A stretch of 15,918 nt of DNA, from positions 1 to 15,918 of the forward strand of contig CAUZEO010000085.1 of the NCBI GenBank assembly GCA_963578625.1, read 5' to 3'. This DNA comes from CAUZEO01 sp963578625. GTDB lineage: Bacteria > Verrucomicrobiota > Kiritimatiellia > SLOV01. Shown in pieces: positions 1 to 6,157 of this stretch; within the stretch, counting starts at the first letter, position 1, and each line of letters begins with the position of its first letter. The position numbers and the translations under genes are program-made. A model generated the notes under the pieces. That model was not told where the DNA came from. It made no database searches and saw only the letters and a list, made by a program, of their open reading frames with translations.

Positions 1-1
1 C

Positions 2-1018
2 CGGTACTACATGATCGATAACGTGGCGGGTCTGAATGGCCGAACCGTAGACAATCTTCCGACCTGGTACCACAAATGGAAGTCCTCGGGCCTCATTAGC
101 TGGTGCGATTTCAACGGGGACGGTGTCGTTCAATTAACCAACAACAAGGGAGACGCCCCGCGGAGTATTCCCGCTTCGGAATCTCATGACGGGATCGAGC
201 ATTCCGTGCTTCCGAATGAAGTATTTAAAATAGACGCAATTCCCACCGACGTGCGGAAGCAGATTATGGAGAATACTCCGGCGTGGATTCAGGAGAATGG
301 CGGAGCCGGCGCCCGCAAAAAATTGTTGGCGCTGGGGGCTGTTCACCAACCCGACCGCGACATCATTGTTCTCGCGACGCCCGAAATGGCGGGGTTGTTT
401 GACTGGATCGTGGCGCTGGTTGCCGCCGGCGGTCTTGCGGCCGCCTTATCCACTGCCAGCGGCCTGCTCCTTGTGATCTCATCAAGCGTTGCGCACGATC
501 TCTATTATCGGGTCATGAACCCGGAAGCCACCGAGAAGAAGCGTCTTCTTGTCGGCCGCGTGGTGATCGGGTTTGCGGTTGTCATCGCCGGGTACTTCGG
601 TGTCCGCCCGCCCGGATTTGTCGGCGAAGTCGTGGCATTCGCCTTTGGCCTGGCGGCAGCCTCGTTCTTCCCGGCCATCGTGCTTGGCATCTTCTCGAAG
701 CGGGTGGGGACCGTGCCCGCGGTTACCGGGATGGTCGTCGGAATCGTGTTCACGGCATTTTATATCCTCACGCAAAAAGCCGCCAACATCCTGGGCCCGG
801 ATGTTGCCAACGCGCTGTTCGGGGTCGATACCGCGATCCGGTCGCCATGGTTCCTGGGAATTAACGCACAGGGGATCGGATCGGTCGGTATGCTTCTGAA
901 CTTCGCGGTAACCCTGGGCCTTACGCCCTTCTGCAAGCGGCCCGGCGCTGATGTCGTAATGATGATCGATTCCGTACGTGAACCGGAGGCCGCCGGTGGG
1001 GCGGGAGTCATTGATTAA
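2..1018 (+). CDS. Sodium:solute symporter (SSS family, ActP/VC_2705-like), C-terminal part
   Basis: The reading frame is open to the left window edge, so the N-terminus is missing; residues are counted here from the Met at base 11. SSS proteins are inner-membrane carriers that import organic acids or other small solutes with Na+. The diagnostic stretch is around residues 138-168: GGLAAALSTASGLLLVISS followed by AHDLYYR, the conserved helix and cytoplasmic motif of ActP-like acetate/solute symporters. Four or more further hydrophobic helices follow (about 178-200, 205-228, 235-255, 285-305). A hydrophilic segment of about 110 residues precedes the helices and holds an EF-hand-like loop DFNGDGVVQL (D33, N35, D37). 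As I recall, similar inserts occur in the VC_2705 subfamily. The substrate cannot be read from the sequence; acetate is a guess by family. The MIF-like gene follows after 15 bases, probably in the same transcript. Confidence 0.88.
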   Translation, partial: RYYMIDNVAGLNGRTVDNLPTWYHKWKSSGLISWCDFNGDGVVQLTNNKGDAPRSIPASESHDGIEHSVLPNEVFKIDAIPTDVRKQIMENTPAWIQENGGAGARKKLLALGAVHQPDRDIIVLATPEMAGLFDWIVALVAAGGLAAALSTASGLLLVISSSVAHDLYYRVMNPEATEKKRLLVGRVVIGFAVVIAGYFGVRPPGFVGEVVAFAFGLAAASFFPAIVLGIFSKRVGTVPAVTGMVVGIVFTAFYILTQKAANILGPDVANALFGVDTAIRSPWFLGINAQGIGSVGMLLNFAVTLGLTPFCKRPGADVVMMIDSVREPEAAGGAGVID

Positions 1019-1033
1019 TCGCAGGCGTATCGC

Positions 1034-1381
1034 ATGCCATTCATTCATCTTTACACGACAGAGACCATCGGAGAAGACGCCGCGCAAAAACTGACGGCTT
1101 CGCTCTCTTCGGTTGTGTCGGAGGTTCTGGGGAAGTCCGAGAACTACGTGATGGTCGCGATCAGTCCTGCCATCATGAGGATGTCGAGCGTGCCCGATCA
1201 GGCCGCTTTCGTGGATATTCGCGCCATCGGCGGTCTGACGCCCGAGAAAAATAAAATCGTCTCGGAGCGAATTTGTGAGTTGCTTGAATCCGAACTGAAA
1301 GTTCCGCGCGAGCGAATGTTCCTGAACTTCTCAGACGTTCCCGGCACAGACTGGGGATGGGCCGGGCGCACGCTTGGGTGA
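1034..1381 (+). CDS. MIF / phenylpyruvate tautomerase family protein
   Basis: A 115-residue protein, the usual length of the macrophage migration inhibitory factor family within the tautomerase superfamily. Members use the free N-terminal proline, exposed after Met removal, as a general base for keto-enol tautomerisation of substrates such as phenylpyruvate. Pro2 is present (MPFIHLYTT). The other expected active-site positions align: Lys34 (LGKSENYV), Ile65 (RAIGGLTP) and Asn98 (MFLNFSDV). The C-terminal DWGWAGRTLG resembles the family ending NVGWNNSTF. The CxxC pair of vertebrate MIF is absent, so thiol-oxidoreductase activity is not expected. The start is fixed by the Met-Pro requirement, with a modest AGG ribosome-binding site at 1023-1025. 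The physiological substrate is unknown. Co-transcription with the upstream symporter is likely from the 15-base gap and hints at an organic-acid substrate, but that is inference. Confidence 0.85.
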   Translation: MPFIHLYTTETIGEDAAQKLTASLSSVVSEVLGKSENYVMVAISPAIMRMSSVPDQAAFVDIRAIGGLTPEKNKIVSERICELLESELKVPRERMFLNFSDVPGTDWGWAGRTLG

Positions 1382-1398
1382 ATTGGTGTTCACTGCCC

Positions 1399-1480
1399 AA
1401 TATCGAATTCTCAATGTCGAATGTCCAAGGAAAGAGAGGAACTCTCCTTCGAAATTGGACATGGAGCATTCGATATTCGA
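1399..1480. repeat. Long imperfect inverted repeat (hairpin) downstream of the MIF-like gene
   Basis: The left arm (1399-1428, ending ATGTCGAATGTCCAA) pairs imperfectly with the right arm (1455-1480, starting TTGGACATGGAGCATTCGAT). Inside lies a second near-complement, GAAAGAGAG / CTCTCCTTC, so the whole stretch can fold as one long hairpin. Both strands contain repeated ATTCGA/TCGAAT words. It has no coding gene of its own: open frames across it on both strands give similar low-complexity peptides, as expected for a palindrome. It lies between the convergent ends of the MIF-like gene and the ADP-ribosylglycohydrolase gene. It may be an interspersed palindromic (REP- or MITE-like) element or a two-way transcription stop. 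The rest of 1382-1612 shows only a short direct repeat, CGTAGTG twice near 1543-1561. Confidence 0.55.
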
Positions 1481-1612
1481 AATTTCCGTCACTTCCGGAG
1501 AGCGCGCGCTACCCCCGCCGGGGTTATGACAGCGTGTGCAACGTAGTGCACTGCGTAGTGTTGCAATCATTGGATTGCCCGCCCATTCCTTGTAACGGGT
1601 TGGATACGCGGA

Positions 1613-2914
1613 TTAGCTGTGCACGATCTTTGCCTGTTTCGCAAACCGCTTCAATACACCGTTGATCGCGAAACGTTTTTTGCCAATGAGGTATGAATGG
1701 ATCGTGTTGTTGAAGTTTTTGTGCCAGCGGGCAGGAATGCCCTTTTTCCCGACCACGGCTCCGACGATGCTGCCGGCGGTGGCCGCAGTGCAGTCATTGT
1801 CCAGGCCCATGGCGACCGTTTCTCCGATGACCCGGCTGAAATCCATTCCCCCGATGGTGATCCCCCAGACGGTCAGGCAGGCGTTATTGACTGTATGGAC
1901 GGGATGCATTCCTTCGAATTTCTTGTCGATCGCTTCCCGTGCGTCCCGGTGATCTGATATTTGTGGTGCGATCCGCAGCGCCCATCGGACCGCCTTGGCG
2001 AGAGAGCATCCGCGCGGGATCTCCGTCAAGCCGACCCGCAATGCCTCGACCGGATCGTAGGTATGAAATGCGGCCGCGATCGAGGCGGCGAAGAACATCG
2101 ATCCATAGATTCCCTGCCTGCGATGGCTGATGTACGCATCGTGATACGCCATCTCGGCGGCGCGTTCCGGCCAGCCGGGCGCCATGTACCCCCAGGGGTC
2201 CGCGCGAATATCGGCGCCGATCCATTCGCAGTATGGATTATTCCTGCTGCCCGCTTGTGCGGCCAGAACTCCCTTTTTTAGATTTTTCAGGGCGATATCT
2301 TCGGCAGTGCACGCATAGGGGAGATATTTCAACCAGGCCGCGCCTACATCTTCCGTGGAGAAACAGTGGCCGTAATCTTCAACGATCAGAAGTCCTAGCA
2401 TGGTGTAGGCGAGGTCATCGTCCACGGGGACTCCATTCATTCCCTTCCTGGTGTATTCTTCGCGGCGGCTTACCTGGTATCGAAGGGCTTTCGGATCCGG
2501 CACGCAACGCCAATAGTCCGTCGGGGGAAATGCGACGCCGTTCTCGTCGGCAAGAGCCTGCATTTTTTCAATCGGCCATCCCTCGACGGGAGCGCCCAGG
2601 ACACAACCAGCCATCCTCCCCAGCAGGGAGCCCTCCACCCTGTCGGGATAAGATTCATTGTTGAAACCCGTCCACTGACGCCGAGGTCCATGGGGGCGCA
2701 GAGATTTGATGGTTTCCAGGTCATTGGGTTCGTGGCGGGCGAGTTCAGGATCCTCCGGAACACTCTTAACTTTCACAAGAGAAGACTGCAGTGCTTTTCG
2801 AGTGTCCGCGAGAATCTCGAAGACTCCGCTCGCTCCGTACTCGGACTTGAGGCGCGCATATAGCTCAATCTCATGGATTAACTTTCTAAGGTCGGCCGTT
2901 TTGGGGTACGTCAT
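1613..2914 (-). CDS. ADP-ribosylglycohydrolase family protein
   Basis: Members of this family (PF03747) are all-alpha dinuclear Mg2+ enzymes that hydrolyse ADP-ribosyl bonds on proteins or small molecules; many bacterial members have unknown substrates. From the ATG at 2914 the product is 433 residues. Residues 92-111 (RVEGSLLGRMAGCVLGAPVE) are the family N-terminal helix. VDDDLAYT (Asp165-167) matches the first metal-binding cluster, and GLDNDCTAATAG (Asp372, Asp374) matches the second. IGADIRADPWGY and the RRQGIYGSMF segment also fit the family. About 90 extra N-terminal residues, partly charged and helical, precede the domain. No signal peptide is visible, so it is probably cytoplasmic. 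An upstream TTG at 2956 would extend it by 14 residues, but ATG 2914 is preferred: it has GAGGAG 11 bases ahead and the TTG lies inside the likely promoter. The gene stands alone on its strand. Confidence 0.85.
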   Translation of the reverse strand: MTYPKTADLRKLIHEIELYARLKSEYGASGVFEILADTRKALQSSLVKVKSVPEDPELARHEPNDLETIKSLRPHGPRRQWTGFNNESYPDRVEGSLLGRMAGCVLGAPVEGWPIEKMQALADENGVAFPPTDYWRCVPDPKALRYQVSRREEYTRKGMNGVPVDDDLAYTMLGLLIVEDYGHCFSTEDVGAAWLKYLPYACTAEDIALKNLKKGVLAAQAGSRNNPYCEWIGADIRADPWGYMAPGWPERAAEMAYHDAYISHRRQGIYGSMFFAASIAAAFHTYDPVEALRVGLTEIPRGCSLAKAVRWALRIAPQISDHRDAREAIDKKFEGMHPVHTVNNACLTVWGITIGGMDFSRVIGETVAMGLDNDCTAATAGSIVGAVVGKKGIPARWHKNFNNTIHSYLIGKKRFAINGVLKRFAKQAKIVHS

Positions 2915-2946
2915 AATTTTCGAAACTCCTCGGGAACTGACAAAAA

Positions 2947-2975
2947 AAACTAACAACGAGAGGACGAATCGCCAA
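2947..2975 (-). promoter_or_regulatory. Candidate sigma70-type promoter of the ADP-ribosylglycohydrolase gene
   Basis: Reading the minus strand, TTGGCG (2975-2970) and TAGTTT (2952-2947) are separated by 17 bases. Transcription would begin near 2940, leaving a short leader with GAGGAG at 2931-2926 ahead of ATG 2914. The match to consensus is moderate. The fit between promoter, ribosome-binding site and start is the main support. Confidence 0.4.
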
Positions 2976-3096
2976 GGTTGATGATGAGCAAAAGGGTACT
3001 CTATTTGACCTTCGTGCGTGAGAAAAGTCCTGTCAACCTCAGGGGCTCAGGCCTGCCATGGCTAAATCAACAAGTATTCTTCAGGCCGTCATGATT

Positions 3097-3688
3097 TCAT
3101 GCACCCTCGTAGGATGCGCGGGACCGGACATCATTCGTAGTAGCGGGCCCACGTTCGAATCCGTACAGGGTATCTCCAGTGCCCACTTCGAACCCGTAGG
3201 TGCTTAGAACATGGTGCCATGTCCCGTCGTCGGTATCCGAAAACACCAGTTGTGGTGTCCTGATCGCCGTACTCTCCCCTGCCGATGTCCGGAAGCCATA
3301 AGCTGCACGGTTATTCCCAACGAACAAGTCAATGCCGCCGTGAAAGAACGTTACGGTCAACGTTCTGAAGACGATTTGTGTAGGCTCCCCGTAGTCGTTG
3401 GACCTCACCCAGGCTGCAATGGTATGGTCCTGTAGTCCGATGACGGTTGCATCAGGATGTGATCATCGACCCCGTCGAATTCATATGCCTTGTTGATGTA
3501 CCCTGCTGATGTCTGGGCAACTCCGACAGGCGACCGATAATGGCGCCTGTTCCGTGGTTCTGCGTCGAACCACTGAACGCCTCGTCGAATGCGTAGTGAA
3601 GGATTAGTCCGTCGCTTAATGTCGCGCAAACTTCCGAATAGGCGAAACCACAGAGCACAGCGAGCGCGGCCAGGTGCAATTTCTTCAT
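3097..3688 (-). pseudogene. Broken secreted LamG-domain (concanavalin A-like) protein
   Basis: The gene starts at ATG 3688 behind a strong ribosome-binding region (AAGGGAAGGAAG). It encodes a signal peptide, MKKLHLAALAVLCGFAYSE, cut perhaps after CAT or SEV. Next comes the opening of a LamG/jelly-roll domain, SDGLILHYAFDE, with NHGTGAI. The homology then jumps frame near 3535-3550 into VGVAQTSAGYINKAYEFDG-VDDHILM, and jumps again near 3445-3455 into LQDHTIAAWVRSNDY...TVTFFHGG. It continues to DTDDGTWHHVLSTYGF and stops at 3097. Taken together, the three frames give one recognisable LamG domain (KAYEFDGVDDHI and HTIAAWVRS are its hallmark strands), so the gene is broken by two small indels. 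It is also short: the distal part of the domain is missing or unrecognisable. LamG domains in secreted bacterial proteins usually bind carbohydrate or act as spacers. Sequencing error is the alternative explanation. Confidence 0.7.
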
Positions 3689-4079
3689 CGTTTGCTTCCT
3701 TCCCTTGCGCGGAGCTCGTTACGTAATGCGCTCCACTCCCCACCCGTAAAGAGCACCGATTCCCTGGATTACAATAGGATCTGAGCCCGGCGGGAATCTA
3801 ATTCAAGCACTTTTCGCCTGGCGCCCTAATCTGCGTTCTGCTGTACGATTTAGCTCACGAGTAGGCTTGCGACCAGGTATACCCCAACTCGCGAGCCTAA
3901 TCGGCATCGCCGTTGGCGGGGCACCTACGTTCTAAATCTTGTGATTACAAATCGGATTTACGTATTCGTGGTATCCAGCAACCCACATTGGATCGGTACC
4001 GCTCGAAGTCCGCCGTGAAGACTCCCTGATTCACCTAAGCCGATGCCAATCACCGCCGGTCGCAGGATGACAAAGCCAG
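3689..4079. other. Intergenic stretch with a structured element (3847-3938)
   Basis: No gene is supported here. A perfect 7-base outer pairing, GATTTAG (3847-3853) with CTAAATC (3932-3938), encloses a strong 11-pair stem, TAGGCTTGCGA (3862-3872) with TCGCGAGCCTA (3889-3899, one G-T pair). The loop of that stem holds the palindrome GGTATACC. A second short hairpin, CGCC-GTT-GGCG, follows near 3909-3919. Together they could form a three-way junction of about 92 bases. It is not a tRNA: there is no T-loop consensus and no anticodon arm geometry. Neither strand shows a T-tract after the main stem, so it is not a classic terminator. It could be a small RNA, a leader structure or a remnant of a repeat element. 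Confidence 0.4.
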
Positions 4080-4108
4080 TTGTGAATCTGTCCGGGAAGG
4101 ATTATGAT
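4080..4108 (+). promoter_or_regulatory. Sigma70-type promoter of the putative glycoside hydrolase gene
   Basis: TTGTGA at 4080-4085 and TATGAT at 4103-4108 are 17 bases apart, a close match to the -35/-10 consensus with ideal spacing. Transcription would start near 4115. That leaves about 18 bases of leader, which contain GAGGG (4125-4129) just ahead of ATG 4133. Confidence 0.6.
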
Positions 4109-4132
4109 AGGACTCTTTAATAGTGAGGGCCT

Positions 4133-6157
4133 ATGCACAAGCTTCGTTATCGGCAAATACATCTGGATTTTCACACGTCCCCCATGATTCCCGGAGTCGG
4201 GGAATCATTCAATAAACTTCAGTGGCAGGATGCCCTGAGAGGAGGGCATGTCAACTCGATCACCTGCTTCGGCGTCTGTCATCACGGGTGGAATTATAAT
4301 AACACCCGAATAGGCAAGCGGCATCCCCATCTCGAATTCGATTTGCTTCGGGCACAGTTTGACGCCTCCAAAGAGATTGACGTGAACGTGCCCATTTATA
4401 TTACCGCGGGTCTCAGCGACCGGGTAGCGGCGGAGCATCCGGCGTGGCGGCCCGTGAGCCCTGAAGGTTCGATCGGTGAACCTCTGCAGGCCGGATTCAA
4501 AAGATTGTGTTTCAACAGTCCCTACACCGATTACCTGTGTGAGCTGATTGAGGAGATTGTTCACCAATTTCCTGATTGTGACGGCATTTTCCTCGATATC
4601 ATCAGTCAGCCCGAATGTTGTTGCGAGTATTGCCTCCGGAGCATGGTGGACGGTGGTTTGGATCCTGAATCGCGCGCCGACCGGGTCGAAATGTCGGGAC
4701 GGAGTCTCGAGCGCTACTATGCCATGAGCACGGCAGCGTGCCGCTGCGACGACCCCGGCATGCCGGTGTTTCACAACAGCGGCCACATTACGCGGGGCCG
4801 CCGGGCGGTGTTGAAATACTTCAGCCACCTCGAACTCGAGTCGCTTCCCACCGGCGGGTGGGGATACGACCATTTCCCGGTATCGGCGAAATACTGCATG
4901 AATCTCGATCTGGATTTTATGGGCATGACCGGAAAGTTTCACACCACCTGGGGCGAATTCGGCGGGTACAAACACCCCAATGCCCTACGCTACGAATGCG
5001 CCGCCATGCTGGCCTACGGGGCAAAGTGCAGCGTGGGTGATCAACTGCATCCTTCCGGCGAGATGGATGGTTCGACGTATGAAATTATCGGTGCGGCCTA
5101 TTCGGAAGTTGAGCTCAAGGAGCCATGGTGTTCCGGTGCCCGAAACGTTGCCGATATCGGATTGCTTTCCAGCGATTCGGTGGGAGAGGTTCGATCCAGG
5201 AACAACCATGCCGACGATGGCGCCTCGCGCGTCTTGCTGGAGAGCCACTTCCTGTTCGACGTTATCGACACGGAGATGTCTTTTGACGCGTATCGCCTCC
5301 TCATCCTTCCGGACGAGGTGAGGATTGACGACACGCTGCTCACCAGGATCAAAGCCTTTCTGAGAGGAGGGGGCAAGCTGCTGCTTACGGGAACGAGCGG
5401 CATGCACCCGGACCGGGACAGTTTCGTTCTGGATGTTGGCGCGGAACACGAGGGCCGAAGTCCCTGTCAACCTGATTTCGTTCTTCCTGTTACGGAGGTT
5501 GCCCCTGACTTTTTGCAGCATCCATTGGTGATGTACCTCCCCTCCCAGCGAATCAAGGTTCCGGAGACAAGTTCCGGAAGATCACTGGGAAAGATCTTCG
5601 ACCCGTACTTCAATCGAGATTACAGGCGCTACTGCAGCCACCAGCATGCGCCGCCGCGTCCTGAAGCTTCGGGTTTCGACTGCGGGGTGATGAGCGGGAA
5701 CATCCTGTACCTGGCTCATCCCGTCTTCTCACAGTATTGGGCGACAGGCGCGGTTGCCCACAAGGAGTACGCGCGCAAGGCGATCGACCATTTGGCAGGG
5801 TCCGACAAAACGCTGACGACAAACCTGCCGTCCACGGCGAGGGTGACCCTGATGCACCAGGCGGAGGAGGGCCGTTACGTGCTCCATTTATTGTATGCGA
5901 ATACCATTAACCGCGGCGGTCCCATGAATCTCTCGGGCGGTACGATCTCAAGGTCCCCTCAATCAGTGGAAGTGATTGAGGATCTCACCCCGTTACACGG
6001 CACGACGGTATCGTTGCAGTTGCCGAATGCGGTAAAGCGGGTGACCCTGGAACCGCAGGGCGTGGAACTGCCCTTCACCACTGCCGGCGAGGTCTTGACG
6101 GTTTCAGTCGACGAGTTCGCCTGCCACCAGATGGTGGTGTTGGCATATGCGGGCTAG
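4133..6157 (+). CDS. Putative glycoside hydrolase with GHL6-type barrel and beta-galactosidase trimerisation-like domain
   Basis: A 674-residue protein without a signal peptide, probably cytoplasmic. Residues 1-330 resemble the hypothetical glycosyl hydrolase 6 (PF14871) barrel. It opens with RQIHLDFHTSP, then VNSITCFGVCHHGWNYN (41-57), HPHLEFDLL and VPIYITAGLSDR. DGIFLDII (Asp150, Asp155) ends a beta strand and is followed by a cysteine cluster CCCEYC (162-167). HLELESLPTGGWGYDHFP (232-249) offers candidate catalytic acids Glu234 and Glu236, and GMTGKFHTTWGEFGGYKHP (264-282) is highly characteristic. Residues about 340-415 (VADIGLLSSDS ... RLLILPDEVRIDD ... FLRGGGKLLLTGTSG) fit the Rossmann-like beta-galactosidase trimerisation domain (PF08532). 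A beta-rich C-terminal domain follows. The activity on a specific glycoside is unproven. It has its own promoter and short leader. Its TAG stop overlaps the TAG stop of the convergent gene. Confidence 0.8.
   Translation: MHKLRYRQIHLDFHTSPMIPGVGESFNKLQWQDALRGGHVNSITCFGVCHHGWNYNNTRIGKRHPHLEFDLLRAQFDASKEIDVNVPIYITAGLSDRVAAEHPAWRPVSPEGSIGEPLQAGFKRLCFNSPYTDYLCELIEEIVHQFPDCDGIFLDIISQPECCCEYCLRSMVDGGLDPESRADRVEMSGRSLERYYAMSTAACRCDDPGMPVFHNSGHITRGRRAVLKYFSHLELESLPTGGWGYDHFPVSAKYCMNLDLDFMGMTGKFHTTWGEFGGYKHPNALRYECAAMLAYGAKCSVGDQLHPSGEMDGSTYEIIGAAYSEVELKEPWCSGARNVADIGLLSSDSVGEVRSRNNHADDGASRVLLESHFLFDVIDTEMSFDAYRLLILPDEVRIDDTLLTRIKAFLRGGGKLLLTGTSGMHPDRDSFVLDVGAEHEGRSPCQPDFVLPVTEVAPDFLQHPLVMYLPSQRIKVPETSSGRSLGKIFDPYFNRDYRRYCSHQHAPPRPEASGFDCGVMSGNILYLAHPVFSQYWATGAVAHKEYARKAIDHLAGSDKTLTTNLPSTARVTLMHQAEEGRYVLHLLYANTINRGGPMNLSGGTISRSPQSVEVIEDLTPLHGTTVSLQLPNAVKRVTLEPQGVELPFTTAGEVLTVSVDEFACHQMVVLAYAG

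Noticed and set aside
482..1087. Long minus-strand open frame opposite the symporter (201 residues)
   Set aside because: It is rich in Arg, His and Asp with no recognisable fold, and it lies opposite a well-supported membrane protein gene. It is a shadow of codon bias.
1357..1665. Open frame running through the hairpin downstream of the MIF-like gene
   Set aside because: Both strands give similar low-complexity peptides because the DNA is palindromic. There is no ribosome-binding site and no protein family resemblance.
3847..3938. tRNA gene suggested by a 7-base-pair closing stem
   Set aside because: There is no TTCGA-type T-loop, no standard D and anticodon arms, and the internal 11-pair stem does not fit cloverleaf geometry.
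4205..4975. 256-residue minus-strand open frame opposite the glycoside hydrolase
   Set aside because: Its composition is that of an antisense frame, no motif is seen, and the plus-strand protein has clear family motifs throughout.
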